Source: Gordonia aichiensis NBRC 108223
Lineage (GTDB): Bacteria; Actinomycetota; Actinomycetes; Mycobacteriales; Mycobacteriaceae
Assembly (NCBI RefSeq): GCF_000332975.1
Contig: NZ_BANR01000008.1
Span: 1 to 64,000, forward strand
DNA: 64,000 bases
Direction of reading: 5' to 3'
In this document: piece by piece, positions 50,933 to 63,065 of the stretch
Layout of the letters: the number at the start of each line of letters is the position of its first letter
Numbering within the stretch: position 1 is the stretch's first letter
Translations under genes and position numbers: made by a program
The notes under the pieces: generated by a model
The model's database searches: none
What the model was told of the DNA's origin: nothing
Seen by the model: the letters and a program-made list of their open reading frames with translations, nothing else

Positions 50933-52213
50933 TCAGGCCGGGCGCTGCGCAACCGCGCTCGCCTGACCGCTGCCGAAGGTGACGCCTTTCCGTTCGGAAC
51001 CGAGCGCGGTCAACACGATCACCACGATCAGCACCGGGACGATGGTGACGGTCAGTGCGAAGGGATAGCCGTGCGATGCGGCGAGCGTCTCCTGGATCGG
51101 GAGATTGAACGCGGCAAGACAGTTCCCGAGCTGATAGGTCACCCCCGGATAGAAACCACGTATCTCGTCGGGTGAGAGTTCGGTCAGATGTGCGGGGATG
51201 ACACCCCACGCGCCCTGCACCATCATCTGCATGAGGAAAGACCCGAGAGCCAGGCTGCCCGCCGTCGTCGAATACGCGAACAGCGGCACGATCGGCAACG
51301 CCAGGAGCGCGCACGCGATGATGATGACCTTGCGGCCGTACCGCTCCGACAGCGCGCCGGCGATCAATCCTCCGATGATCGCCCCGACGTTGTAGATCAC
51401 CGCGATCCAGGTTGCCTCACTCGCCGCAAGTCCGGCGCCGTCGTCGTCGGTCGCCTTGAGGAAGGTCGGGTAGACGTCCTGAGTGCCGTGGCTCATCCAG
51501 TTGAAGGCCGTCATCAGGGCGATCAGGTAGATGAAGCGACGCCAGATCGCCGGATTCGACCAGATCTGCCGCGCGGTGGTCTGCGTGAGCTTGATCCGCT
51601 CGCGCGATGCCTCCCACGCCGCCGACTCCTTGACCCGTGCCCTGATGAGCAGGGTGATGAGTGCCGGGATGATGGAGAGCGCGAACATCCAGCGCCAGTT
51701 CAGCCCCCACCAGGTGTTCAACAGAAGGAATGCCAGAGCAGCGCAGAGGTATCCCATCGAGTAACCGCTCTGCAGGAAACCGGAGAAGAATCCGCGGCGC
51801 GATTCGGGGATCTTCTCCATGGCCAGTGCTGCGCCGAGGCCCCACTCGCCGCCCATCCCGATCCCGTAGAGCATGCGCAGCACCATGAGCACCCAGAAGT
51901 TGGGCGCGAATGCGCACAGGAATCCGATGAGGCTGTAGAACGCGACATTGGTCATCAGCGGTATGCGCCGACCGCGTTTGTCTGCCCAATACCCGAACAG
52001 GAAGGCGCCGACCGGACGCATGATCAGGGTCATCGTGGTGATCAGCGCCATCCGCGTCAGCGGTACGTCGAAATCCTTGGCGATGTCGGCGTAGATCAGC
52101 ACGACGAGGAAGTAGTCGAAGGCGTCCATCGCCCAGCCGAGATAGGCGGCCGCGAAGGAGTTGCGTTGATCGGCGGTCAGCGGTTCGCGACGAGCGGTCG
52201 ACGGTGCGCGCAT
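50933..52213 (-). CDS. MFS transporter, sialate/carboxylate (SHS) type
   Basis: A 426-residue 12-helix transporter. The first helix has [31 protein letters not shown], typical of the sialate:H+ symporter / JEN1-like carboxylate group, with the [12 protein letters not shown] motif A, and [25 protein letters not shown] in the third-fourth helix region. Substrates are probably monocarboxylates or sugar acids. Convergent with the MetE-like gene (6-bp gap), and transcribed opposite to the ligA neighbourhood, so it is an addition to the conserved order. Confidence 0.9.
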   Translation of the reverse strand: MRAPSTARREPLTADQRNSFAAAYLGWAMDAFDYFLVVLIYADIAKDFDVPLTRMALITTMTLIMRPVGAFLFGYWADKRGRRIPLMTNVAFYSLIGFLCAFAPNFWVLMVLRMLYGIGMGGEWGLGAALAMEKIPESRRGFFSGFLQSGYSMGYLCAALAFLLLNTWWGLNWRWMFALSIIPALITLLIRARVKESAAWEASRERIKLTQTTARQIWSNPAIWRRFIYLIALMTAFNWMSHGTQDVYPTFLKATDDDGAGLAASEATWIAVIYNVGAIIGGLIAGALSERYGRKVIIIACALLALPIVPLFAYSTTAGSLALGSFLMQMMVQGAWGVIPAHLTELSPDEIRGFYPGVTYQLGNCLAAFNLPIQETLAASHGYPFALTVTIVPVLIVVIVLTALGSERKGVTFGSGQASAVAQRPA

Positions 52214-52302
52214 GACCTCACGCTAGACCTTTCGCCATGCGAAAAGGAGTGCTACCCAACGGAAGTCCAGTTTGTCCGAGAGTTCCGGATCAGCGGTCGC
52301 GC

Positions 52303-52707
52303 TCAGCCGTCGGCGGGGGCGTCGCCGATCGACCGCAGCTTCGCGAGCGACCGTTTCGGCGCCACCTGGCGGTAACTGGCGTCGAGGAGTTCGGTCACCT
52401 CGTCCCAGTCGGACCAGTCGTGGAGAAGTATGCCGACCCAGCCGTAGGGGCCGAGATAGGCGGGGAGGAAGAAGCGGGGATCGTCGAGCAGAGCCTCCCG
52501 CTCGGACGCGTCGGGGATGAACAACAGTGACTGATCGTGGCGCTCACCGCCCTTGACGCTGCCCCCGTAGTTACCGAACATCTTTCCGCAGCGGAATGTC
52601 GGACGCCCGTGGGCGACGACCTCGCTGGTGTCGGGGAGTGCGAGCGCGATCGAACGTACCCGGATGAGGACCGGGTCGGCGTCGTCGAAAACGATCGGGT
52701 GCGGCAT
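52303..52707 (-). CDS. MmcQ/YjbR family DNA-binding-fold protein
   Basis: A 134-residue YjbR/MmcQ-like protein with the double-wing fold. The family pattern LALALPDTSEVVAHGRPTFR-like segment, MFGNYGG, SLLFIPDASEREALLDDPRFFLPAYLGPYGWVGI and RSLAKL near the end are seen. Its biochemical role is unknown. It lies 67 bp upstream of and divergent from ligA, sharing the same short control region. Confidence 0.87.
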   Translation of the reverse strand: MPHPIVFDDADPVLIRVRSIALALPDTSEVVAHGRPTFRCGKMFGNYGGSVKGGERHDQSLLFIPDASEREALLDDPRFFLPAYLGPYGWVGILLHDWSDWDEVTELLDASYRQVAPKRSLAKLRSIGDAPADG

Positions 52708-52762
52708 ATGGGTGACGATAGGGCACCGGCACCGACCGGGCGGGCGTGTCGGTGGGCTTCGC

Positions 52763-55829
<3,067 letters not shown>

Positions 55830-55846
55830 ATCCTACTTGAGAAAGG

Positions 55847-55866
55847 TTCATATTGATTCGATTGAA
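55847..55866. promoter_or_regulatory. Candidate LysR binding site between lysR and SDR genes
   Basis: TTCATATTGATTCGATTGAA has TTCA and TGAA arms around a T-N11-A type centre, in an AT-rich patch 17 bp upstream of the lysR start. LysR proteins typically bind such sites in divergent promoters and regulate both genes. Confidence 0.45.
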
Positions 55867-55985
55867 CTTGATTGTCGAGCTTTCTAGCGTTGATGATGTT
55901 CCTCCGAGACGGGGCGGTGAATGAAAACCGTTGGGGCCTCGGGCAACACACGCAGGCAGCGATACGAAAAGGACACGACGAATAC

Positions 55986-56765
55986 ATGACTCAGACACAG
56001 GATCTGTCAGCGACCACACGCAAGCTCGAGGGGAAGACCGCCGTTGTCGCGGCCGGGGCAAAGAACCTCGGTGGTCTCGTCTCGCGCCAACTCGCCGCTC
56101 TCGGTGCGAATGTTGCGGTCCACTACAACAGCGACTCGAGCCGGACCGATGCCGAGAAGACCGCGGCCGCCGTGGAGGAACAGGGTGGTAAGGCCGTCGT
56201 CGTACAGGGCGACCTCACGGTACCGGCGACGGTGACCGCGTTGTTCGACGCCGCGGTCGGCGCCTTCGGCGGTGTCGACATCGCGGTCAACACCGTGGGG
56301 AAGGTGCTGCGCAAGCCGATCGCGGAAACCACCGAAGCCGAATACGATTCGATGTTCGACATCAACGCGAAAGCCGCCTACTTCTTCTTGCAGGAGGCCG
56401 GCAAGCGGGTGAACGACAACGGCACGGTCATCAGCATCGTGACCTCACTGCTCGCGGCGTACACCGACGGCTACTCGACGTACGCGGGCGGGAAAGCGCC
56501 GGTCGAGCACTTCACGCGGGCGGCGTCCAAGGAGTTCGCCGATCGTGGTATCTCGGTGAACTCCATCGGGCCGGGGCCGATGGACACCCCGTTCTTCTAC
56601 CCGCAGGAGACCCCGGAGCGCGTCGAGTTCCACAAGTCGCAGGCGATGGGAAACCGGCTGACCGACATCAACGACATCGCGCCCATCGTGACTTTCCTTG
56701 CGACAGATGGACATTGGATCACCGGTCAGACCATCTTCGCCAACGGCGGGTACACCACACGCTGA
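55986..56765 (+). CDS. Short-chain dehydrogenase/reductase (SDR)
   Basis: A 259-residue classical SDR. The NAD(P) loop is VVAAGAKNLGGLVSRQLA, a slightly altered TGxxxGxG, followed by the DLT segment and NTVGK (NNAG equivalent). The catalytic Ser is in SIVTSLLAAYTDGYSTYAGGKAPVE, with the YxxxK pair as Y-A-G-G-K. The ATG at 55986 has AAGGA about 12 nt upstream; the frame is open to 55872. Expressed with the SnoaL-like gene 50 bp downstream. Substrate unknown. Confidence 0.92.
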   Translation: MTQTQDLSATTRKLEGKTAVVAAGAKNLGGLVSRQLAALGANVAVHYNSDSSRTDAEKTAAAVEEQGGKAVVVQGDLTVPATVTALFDAAVGAFGGVDIAVNTVGKVLRKPIAETTEAEYDSMFDINAKAAYFFLQEAGKRVNDNGTVISIVTSLLAAYTDGYSTYAGGKAPVEHFTRAASKEFADRGISVNSIGPGPMDTPFFYPQETPERVEFHKSQAMGNRLTDINDIAPIVTFLATDGHWITGQTIFANGGYTTR

Positions 56766-56815
56766 TCTGTCGTACAACGGTCAGATTTCCGGCACGAATG
56801 ACTTGAGGAGTTCAC

Positions 56816-57139
56816 ATGACCACTGCACTGCCCGATCCTGTCGCAACCGCCATCGACGCGACGAATGCCGGTGACCTGCAGGCTTTTCTCGATGCCTTCA
56901 CGCCCGACGGTGCCGTCGACGACTGGGGCCGCGTCTTCACGGGACCGACGGAGATTGCCGGCTGGAGTGACAACGAGTTCATCGGTAAGAATGTGACTCT
57001 CGAGGTCACCGAGGTGACGACGACCGGCGCCGACACGGTCGTCATTGCAACGGTCGGCGGCGACGGCTTCAACGGGCCGTCCACGTTTACCTACACTGTC
57101 AGCGGAGATAAACTGTCGCGCATGATGATTCGCGAGTAA
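56816..57139 (+). CDS. SnoaL/NTF2-like small protein
   Basis: A 107-residue single-domain protein of the SnoaL/NTF2-like cone fold: PVATAIDATNAGDLQAFLDAFTPDGAVDDWGRVFTGPTEIAGW is the usual opening with the ring of acidic and aromatic residues, and SGDKLSRMMIRE the closing strand. Members bind small hydrophobic ligands or act as isomerases and hydrolases. GAGG lies 6 nt before the ATG. Follows the SDR gene on the same strand, probably same transcript, under the LysR regulator. Confidence 0.87.
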   Translation: MTTALPDPVATAIDATNAGDLQAFLDAFTPDGAVDDWGRVFTGPTEIAGWSDNEFIGKNVTLEVTEVTTTGADTVVIATVGGDGFNGPSTFTYTVSGDKLSRMMIRE

Positions 57140-57147
57140 GTCCTCGA

Positions 57148-57660
57148 TCAGTTCGCGATGGCCGTCTCGAAGGCGGCCATCGCGGCAGCGTCGAACAGCA
57201 CGAAACGCACGGCACTGACGGTGGTGTCCGTGGCGCGGACCGTTGTCACCGCGATACGGGCGCCGTCGTCCATTGGCCAGCCGTAGATGCCTGTCGAGAT
57301 TGCGGGAAAAGCCACGGTCCGCGCGCCCAGCCCGGCTGCGACACACAGGGATTCGCGGTAACAGGACGCGAGGAGTCCCGAGCGGTCGGCTGAGGCCGAG
57401 TACACCGGTCCGACGGTGTGTATCACCCATCGCGCGTCGAGGTCGCCCGCGGTGGTCGCCACAGCTGCGCCGGTGGGCAGTCCTTGCGGGTATCGGCTCT
57501 CTCGCAGTTCCCGGCATTCGGCGAGGATCGCCGGGCCACCTCGACGGTGGATCGCGCCATCGACTCCACCGCCACCGAGTAGCGACGAGTTCGCCGCATT
57601 CACGATGGCGTCGACGCGTTGCGCGGTGATGTCGCCGTGGACGAGCTCGATCGAGGCCAT
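57148..57660 (-). CDS. Macro domain protein (ADP-ribose/O-acetyl-ADP-ribose hydrolase type)
   Basis: A 170-residue MacroD-like protein that binds ADP-ribose and may remove ADP-ribosyl groups or deacetylate O-acetyl-ADP-ribose. The ligand motifs are DAIVNAANSSLLGGGGVDGAIH, RWVIHTVGP and AFPAISTGIYGWP, all well preserved, including the catalytic Asn and Gly-rich loop. The whole protein is one macro domain. It is convergent with the SnoaL-like gene (8-bp gap). No ADP-ribosyltransferase is seen nearby. Confidence 0.93.
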   Translation of the reverse strand: MASIELVHGDITAQRVDAIVNAANSSLLGGGGVDGAIHRRGGPAILAECRELRESRYPQGLPTGAAVATTAGDLDARWVIHTVGPVYSASADRSGLLASCYRESLCVAAGLGARTVAFPAISTGIYGWPMDDGARIAVTTVRATDTTVSAVRFVLFDAAAMAAFETAIAN

Positions 57661-57741
57661 CTCTGCACGCTACGCCGGCCACATCAGGCAAGCACACAAT
57701 GCTGCAGAATCACTCCTTGCGCAACGGGTTTCAGCTGTCGG

Positions 57742-58410
57742 TTACGTTTCGGCGCGCAGCACGGTGCTGACGATGCCGGAGAGATAGCCCAGGCGCGCGA
57801 TCTCCGACGGCCGGAAATCCGGCCCGCCGACCCTGCCGAGGAGTACGGCCTTGCCGCCATCGCCGAGCGGCGCGGCGGCCAGTCGGGTGTCCATCTCCTG
57901 CCATGCTCCGGGTACCCAGTCGGCATCCGGATCGAATTGAGCGGCCTCGTGCAGGGGTAACCAGTCGGCGTTGGTCAGTGGCGTCTCCGGGGCGCCGGAG
58001 CTGTGGTAGAGCTGCAACACGCCGCTCGCCGCTCTGGTGACGACCATCGCCCACGACACTCGCAGGACGCGCGGGGCGTCGTCGACGAGGACCTGGAGCC
58101 GGTCTCGATCGGCAGTGGCCACGTGATCGACCAACTCGAGTTCCCGGTGGGTGTCGAGCAGCCCGCTGTAGGGGCGGATGGAGTCGACACGTACACCGGC
58201 GACCTTCTCGGCAGCGGTGATGAGCGCGTCGGGAAGCGATCCGGGTGCGGTGTCGACGACGAGGTCGTCGACCGCATAACCATCCCCGCGTTCGACGACC
58301 TCGAGGGACAGTATGTCGGCGCCCACGGACCCGAGTTGCACGGCGAGCAGTCCAAGGCTGCCGGGGCGATCCTCGAGGTACACGCGTAGCAGGTATGACA
58401 CGTGCGACAT
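57742..58410 (-). CDS. ACT domain-containing protein (Rv3013 type)
   Basis: A 222-residue protein starting with an ACT-domain half (SYLLRVYLEDRPGSLGLLAVQLGSVGADILSLEVVERGDGYAVDDLVVD), a regulatory module that senses amino acids, followed by a less conserved GAF-like or ACT-like region ending in LGRVGGPDFRPSEIARLGYLSGIVSTVL. It corresponds to Rv3013, divergently placed near ligA-gatC. ATG 58410 is preferred over 58446; a perfect 17-bp palindrome overlaps it. No enzyme domain is attached, so its partner is unknown. Confidence 0.82.
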   Translation of the reverse strand: MSHVSYLLRVYLEDRPGSLGLLAVQLGSVGADILSLEVVERGDGYAVDDLVVDTAPGSLPDALITAAEKVAGVRVDSIRPYSGLLDTHRELELVDHVATADRDRLQVLVDDAPRVLRVSWAMVVTRAASGVLQLYHSSGAPETPLTNADWLPLHEAAQFDPDADWVPGAWQEMDTRLAAAPLGDGGKAVLLGRVGGPDFRPSEIARLGYLSGIVSTVLRAET

Positions 58411-58418
58411 TGTCGCAC
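58402..58418. promoter_or_regulatory. 17-bp perfect palindrome over the ACT gene start codon
   Basis: GTGCGACATTGTCGCAC is a perfect palindrome around one central base, with the ATG start codon of the ACT gene (58408-58410, minus strand) inside it. A protein bound here, or the hairpin in the mRNA, would directly limit initiation. No similar copy was noticed elsewhere in the window. Confidence 0.45.
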
Positions 58419-58475
58419 CGTGGCCACGCGCGTGCTCGGATGGCATCGTCGGCGCGCTGGATCCACGATGGAGTC

Positions 58476-59060
58476 ATGGTTTCCGCTCCTGATCACACCC
58501 ACGATGGCGAGCCCGTCACCCATGTGACCACATCGGTGGCCCGGCGCATCGAATCCGGACGCGAGCATGACTTCGTGACCTGGACCGACGCGGGAATCGC
58601 GTTGGCTCGCACATTCCCCGGGTTCCTCGGCGGTGGATGGCTGCGGTCGAGCAGCAAACCCGACGAGTACTACGTCGTCTATCGGTTTGTCGACGACGAC
58701 GCGCTCGACGACTGGAACTCCTCGCCGGTGCGGCGGGCGTGGCTGTCGCGCGGTGAGGGTGTCGCCGTCGACTATGCGACGCACCGTCTCTCCGGCATCG
58801 AGGGGTGGTTCGAACCACAGTCGACGCTGACCAACGCGGTACGTGTGATGGGTGCGCCGCCGCCGCGGTGGAAGCAGGCGATCACCATCTGGCTCGGATT
58901 CTTCCCCATGTCGTTGCTGATCAACTTTCTGGTGATCCCGCATCTCGGTGCGATGCCGCTGGTGGTGAAGACCCTCATCGCGACACTCATCAACACCCCG
59001 CTCATGGTGTATCTCGTACTGCCGTGGATCACAAAACGACTCGCGCGGTGGCTCCACTGA
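58476..59060 (+). CDS. Antibiotic biosynthesis monooxygenase domain fused to membrane segments
   Basis: A 194-residue protein. The N-terminal half is an ABM (EthD/YgiN-like) ferredoxin fold: VTTSVARRIESGREHDFVTWTDAGIALARTFPGFLGGGWLRS and YYVVYRFVDDDALDDWNSSPVRRAWL. The C-terminal half has two hydrophobic helices (ITIWLGFFPMSLLINFLVI; LIATLINTPLMVYLVLPWI) typical of the DUF-type ABM membrane proteins. It may bind an aromatic or haem-like ligand at the membrane. Placed between the ACT and gatC genes, on the gat strand. Confidence 0.85.
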   Translation: MVSAPDHTHDGEPVTHVTTSVARRIESGREHDFVTWTDAGIALARTFPGFLGGGWLRSSSKPDEYYVVYRFVDDDALDDWNSSPVRRAWLSRGEGVAVDYATHRLSGIEGWFEPQSTLTNAVRVMGAPPPRWKQAITIWLGFFPMSLLINFLVIPHLGAMPLVVKTLIATLINTPLMVYLVLPWITKRLARWLH

Positions 59061-59159
59061 GGAACGTCGAGGGGCAGTCGCCTAGTCTTGATGGGGTTGC
59101 CGGTGCGCGCTCGGACGAGCAGCCGCGCCCGCAGGTGAGGAAGGACGTGATCTCTTCAA

Positions 59160-59489
59160 ATGTCTGACAAATCTGGGTCACAGGACGCAGGGTCGGCGAT
59201 CTCGCGCGACCAGGTGGCGCACCTGGCACGGCTATCGCGACTCGCGCTCGACGACGACGAACTCGATCTCTATGCGCAGCAGCTCGATTCGATTCTGACG
59301 CACGTCGCGCAGGTCTCCGAGGTCGCGGCCGACGACGTGCCACCGACCGCGCACCCCGCCGAGTTGGCCAACGTCCTGCGTGAGGATGTCGTCGCGCCCG
59401 GCCTGACCACCGAACAGGCGCTCTCCGGTGCGCCGTCCGTCGAACAGGACCGGTTCGCGGTCCCGCAGATCCTCGGGGAGGAACAGTGA
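59160..59489 (+). CDS. gatC: Asp-tRNA(Asn)/Glu-tRNA(Gln) amidotransferase subunit C
   Basis: A 109-residue small subunit that stabilises the GatAB complex, which makes Gln-tRNA and Asn-tRNA from misacylated precursors. The family opening [43 protein letters not shown] and end [14 protein letters not shown] are clear. GAGGAAGG lies upstream, somewhat far (about 14 nt) from the ATG. The gatA start overlaps its stop by 4 bp; gatB is outside the window. Confidence 0.96.
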   Translation: MSDKSGSQDAGSAISRDQVAHLARLSRLALDDDELDLYAQQLDSILTHVAQVSEVAADDVPPTAHPAELANVLREDVVAPGLTTEQALSGAPSVEQDRFAVPQILGEEQ

Positions 59490-60985
59490 GCACCCAGACG
59501 CCTGCCACCCGTGCCGCGGGGGACATCACGGGGCTCTCGGCCGCTGAGTTGGGCGAGAAGATCGCGTCCCGTGAACTCTCCTCCGTCGAGGTCACCCAGG
59601 CGTACCTCGACCGTATCGCCGAGATCGACGCTCAGCTCGGCGCATTTCTCCACGTCAGCGGGTCCGAGGCGCTCGTCGCCGCGAAAGCCGCCGACGACGC
59701 GATTGCCGCGGGCGAGGCGTCGTCACCGTTGACCGGTGTCCCGTTGGCGCTCAAAGATGTGTTCACCACGACGGATGCGCCGACCACGTGCGGTTCCAAG
59801 ATCCTCGAAGGCTGGGTGCCGCCGTACGATTCGACGGTCACCACACGGCTTCGTGCGGCGGGCATTCCGATTCTCGGCAAGACCAACATGGACGAGTTCG
59901 CGATGGGCAGTTCCACCGAGAACTCCGCCTATCAGGTGACGCGCAACCCGTGGGATACCACGCGTATCCCCGGTGGATCGGGCGGCGGCAGCGCTGCGGC
60001 GCTCGCGTCGTACCAGGCGCCCCTTGCCATCGGCACCGACACCGGCGGCTCGATCCGTCAGCCGGCTGCGGTCACCGCGACAGTCGGCGTCAAGCCCACC
60101 TACGGTACGGTGTCGCGCTACGGACTCGTCGCCTGCGCATCGTCGTTGGACCAGGGCGGCCCGTGCGGTCGCACCGTCCTCGACACGGCGCTTCTGCACG
60201 AGGTGATCGCCGGCCACGATCCACGCGATTCCACCTCGATCGACGTCGCGGTACCCGACGTCGTCGGCGCTGCCCGTGCGGGAGCGTCCGGAGACCTGTC
60301 CGGTGTGCGCGTCGGCGTCGTGACCGAACTGCAGGGGGAGGGCTACCAGCCGGGCGTCCTGGAGTCATTCGAGCGAGCCGTCGCAACTCTGACCGACCGC
60401 GGCGCCGAAGTGGTGGAGGTGTCGTGTCCACACTTCACCTACGCGCTCGGCGCGTACTACCTGATCCTGCCGAGCGAGGTGTCGTCGAACCTCGCCCGTT
60501 TCGACGGCATGCGGTACGGGCTGCGCGTCGGTGACGACGGCAAGCACAGTGCAGAAGAAGTGATGGCGTTGACGCGCGAGGCCGGATTCGGTCCAGAAGT
60601 CAAGCGTCGCATCATGATCGGTACCTACGCACTGTCGTCGGGTTACTACGACGCCTACTACGGTCAGGCACAGAAGGTGCGCACGCTGATCGCCCGCGAC
60701 TTCACCGCCGCCTTCGAGAACGTCGACGTCCTCGTGTCGCCCACCACGCCGACCACGGCATTCCCCATCGGCGACAAGGTCGACGACCCGCTGAGCATGT
60801 ACCTGTTCGACCTGTGCACACTCCCGGTCAACCTCGCGGGTGTCGGCGCGATGTCGGTGCCGTCCGGGCTGTCGGGTGACGACGGTCTGCCGGTCGGGTT
60901 GCAGATCATGGCTCCGGCACTCGCCGATGACCGGCTCTATCGCGTGGGCGCGGCGTACGAGGCGGCGCGCGGCCCGATCGTCTGA
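59486..60985 (+). CDS. gatA: Asp-tRNA(Asn)/Glu-tRNA(Gln) amidotransferase subunit A
   Basis: A 499-residue amidase that hydrolyses glutamine to supply ammonia to GatB. The Lys-Ser(cis)-Ser triad is visible: LKDVF (Lys), [11 protein letters not shown] (cis-Ser) and the nucleophile in the amidase signature [13 protein letters not shown]. The GTG start overlaps gatC by 4 bp. Family length is normal. A convergent membrane hydrolase gene follows 19 bp downstream, so no further gat gene is on this strand within the window. Confidence 0.97.
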   Translation: MSTQTPATRAAGDITGLSAAELGEKIASRELSSVEVTQAYLDRIAEIDAQLGAFLHVSGSEALVAAKAADDAIAAGEASSPLTGVPLALKDVFTTTDAPTTCGSKILEGWVPPYDSTVTTRLRAAGIPILGKTNMDEFAMGSSTENSAYQVTRNPWDTTRIPGGSGGGSAAALASYQAPLAIGTDTGGSIRQPAAVTATVGVKPTYGTVSRYGLVACASSLDQGGPCGRTVLDTALLHEVIAGHDPRDSTSIDVAVPDVVGAARAGASGDLSGVRVGVVTELQGEGYQPGVLESFERAVATLTDRGAEVVEVSCPHFTYALGAYYLILPSEVSSNLARFDGMRYGLRVGDDGKHSAEEVMALTREAGFGPEVKRRIMIGTYALSSGYYDAYYGQAQKVRTLIARDFTAAFENVDVLVSPTTPTTAFPIGDKVDDPLSMYLFDLCTLPVNLAGVGAMSVPSGLSGDDGLPVGLQIMAPALADDRLYRVGAAYEAARGPIV

Positions 60986-61004
60986 TCGCGACGGCACACC
61001 GGGA

Positions 61005-62171
61005 TCACCGCGGAACCTGATCGGTGCCACGGTAGCGGTGGCCGACCCCCGCGGGACCGTCGAGCGACCCGAGCAGGTCGGCGGAGGTCTGCACGAACGT
61101 CGCCAGTGGTATCCACGGGACGTGTCTGGTCGGCCTGCCGACCGTCACCGTGTCGGAGGGTCGGCTCGGCGGACGCCAAACGACCGCAGGCGACCAGGCG
61201 GTCACCGGGTCGGTTGCGTTCGCGATCACCCGCCGCGGTGATCCGTGCGCGTGTGTATCGATCGTGTCGGCGGGAACCCCGGAGAGGACCGTGGTCCACA
61301 GTGCGCCGGGCCGGTGCTCGTCTGCCCATACCCGGGCGGTCTCGGCTCCGAGTGCGCCGAGACTTTGTCCGTAGAGAATGACGAGCGGACGCCGTTGCGG
61401 TGGAACGGCGTCGAGTTCGGCGGTCAGAGCCGACAGCACTGCGACCGATGCGCGGCCTGCTGCTCCGCGATCTGTGACGAAGGCACGCCACGACTGAGTC
61501 GACGCGTAGCGAGGTGCGATGGTGTGCATCCGGCCGACACGGTCACCGATTGCTGCGAGCGCCCCGGGGTCGATCCATCCCGACCCGGTGGGTACCGCGA
61601 TCAGCACGGCATCGTCGTCCGGGCCGCCCCGCTCGACCCACTGCCGGACAAGAGCTTTTGCGTCGGCGTCGGTCGTGACCCGCGCACTCAGCGTCGACGC
61701 CGAGGCAGTTCCGGTACTTGGCGCGAGCAGGCCGGCCGCCAGTGAGATCGCGGCAGCGATGGCCAGTGCACTCGCACGTGGCAGCCAGACCATGGCCGCG
61801 ACCACCGCGAGTGTCGGGCAGACAAGGAACACCACCCACTCCGGACCGACGGACCCATAGCCGAGCTCACTGCGAATCGTGTTCTGCCACGCCATATTCA
61901 CTATCGACGCCAGGATGAGAACGGCTGCGACGACCACGGTCGGCCACCAGTGGGTGGTGTGTCGGGGCCGGCGGCACAGTCTCAGGCCGAGCATCGTGCA
62001 CCCGACGGTGACGCCCGCGCAGAGTGCCATCACCAGTCCTGCGAGCCACGGCGTCCGCGGAAGCGGAGACGGCCAGAGTCCGATCACGGCTGCGAGGATC
62101 ACCGCGGCTGCGATCGCCGGCTGCGGAGGTGCCGGCGTCGCGGGGTTCCGGCTGCCGCGTGAGGCGGTCAT
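61005..62171 (-). CDS. Membrane-anchored alpha/beta-hydrolase (PF10081 type)
   Basis: A 388-residue protein with about four N-terminal hydrophobic helices (residues about 18-170; VILAAVIGLWPSPL, VVVAAVLILASIVNMAW, WVVFLVCPTLAVVAAMVW) and an extracytoplasmic alpha/beta-hydrolase domain. The nucleophile elbow is LYGQSLGALG, with GSGWIDPGALAAI and ARVWADEH nearby, as in the mycobacterial Abhydrolase_9 family. A lipid or ester substrate is likely. It overlaps the PLA2-like gene upstream by 4 bp, so the two enzymes are made together. Confidence 0.85.
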   Translation of the reverse strand: MTASRGSRNPATPAPPQPAIAAAVILAAVIGLWPSPLPRTPWLAGLVMALCAGVTVGCTMLGLRLCRRPRHTTHWWPTVVVAAVLILASIVNMAWQNTIRSELGYGSVGPEWVVFLVCPTLAVVAAMVWLPRASALAIAAAISLAAGLLAPSTGTASASTLSARVTTDADAKALVRQWVERGGPDDDAVLIAVPTGSGWIDPGALAAIGDRVGRMHTIAPRYASTQSWRAFVTDRGAAGRASVAVLSALTAELDAVPPQRRPLVILYGQSLGALGAETARVWADEHRPGALWTTVLSGVPADTIDTHAHGSPRRVIANATDPVTAWSPAVVWRPPSRPSDTVTVGRPTRHVPWIPLATFVQTSADLLGSLDGPAGVGHRYRGTDQVPR

Positions 62172-62887
62172 CGCGTCATTTCCGACGATGCGCGGGCACC
62201 GTCGTGGTCCTCGGAACCACTGTGCACGAGATGGCTGATCGCCGACGCGGCGATCGACAGCAGATTCGCACGGTCCTTCGGGGGGCCGTCGCCCTCATTC
62301 CAGGTGTTCATCGCGAGTCCGACCCGCGCCAATTCTGCGGCTCCCGCGCACAAAGGATCGTGACAGGTCTCGCGCATTCGGGAGACAAGCATCGTGTCGA
62401 GCCCCAGCCGCGCCCACGCCCCGAGAGGATGTCCGATCCGATCGGCATAGCGCAATGTGTCGTACCCGAGATCGTGTGTGCGGCACAGTGGTTCAAATTC
62501 GTCAGGCATCGGCACCGGCGACGAGCAGCCGCCGTCGGGGTTACTCGCCTCGGCGCCTTCGAGAATCGGTTGATATCCCATCCTCGTTGCGAAATCCGCT
62601 GGTACCGCGGCGATCGCGCGCGCACCATCACCGGCGAGCATCAGCTTGATGACCTCGGCGGCAGCGGGGTCTTCGGTGGGGAGGCGCGGATCTCGCGTTC
62701 GCAGATCCGACGTCGGATCGGCGGTTGGCCGGGACGCGACGCGCTGGTCTGTTGATGTCGTCGGGCGCGCGCTGACCGACGCGTCGGGGACGAAGGTGCC
62801 CTCGAGGATCAGTCCGATGAGCAGCAACCCCGCCGCCCAGCGTCGACGCCGGTGAACAAAGCGAGGTAGTCGGTGTTTCGCAGGCAT
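62168..62887 (-). CDS. Secreted prokaryotic phospholipase A2-like protein
   Basis: A 239-residue exported protein: basic start (RLPRFVHRRRRW), hydrophobic segment AAGLLLIGLILEGTFV, then a Pro/Thr-rich linker. The catalytic PLA2 signature is seen as CSSP... PLCRTHDLGYDTLRYADR with the His-Asp pair (residues about 148-149) inside a helix between cysteines, followed by a Cys pair (CHDPLC). This matches the streptomycete-type secreted PLA2 family. Its stop overlaps the start of the membrane hydrolase. Phospholipid hydrolysis at the cell surface is inferred. Confidence 0.8.
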   Translation of the reverse strand: MPAKHRLPRFVHRRRRWAAGLLLIGLILEGTFVPDASVSARPTTSTDQRVASRPTADPTSDLRTRDPRLPTEDPAAAEVIKLMLAGDGARAIAAVPADFATRMGYQPILEGAEASNPDGGCSSPVPMPDEFEPLCRTHDLGYDTLRYADRIGHPLGAWARLGLDTMLVSRMRETCHDPLCAGAAELARVGLAMNTWNEGDGPPKDRANLLSIAASAISHLVHSGSEDHDGARASSEMTR

Positions 62888-63065
62888 GTCATGGACGCTA
62901 GAAGTGCAGGTCACCGCCCCACATCGGACGCGAGTCGGGTTCTCGCACAGCCCTTTCGCGGTGCCCGTGGACCGCCCTCTGCTACCGCAGACCGATCCCG
63001 ATCTCACTCTCAGGTATGAGGACATCGTGGATCGGCTCGCCTACGGTGAAGGGCGAGGTGATCTG

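Noticed and set aside
51188-52375. 395-codon plus-strand frame over the SHS-type transporter
   Set aside because: Shadow of a clear 12-helix MFS protein on the minus strand.
57148-57660. Macro domain gene as part of a toxin-antitoxin pair (DarT/DarG type)
   Set aside because: No ADP-ribosyltransferase toxin gene lies on either side; the neighbours are a SnoaL-like gene and an ACT gene, and DarG has an extra C-terminal domain missing here.
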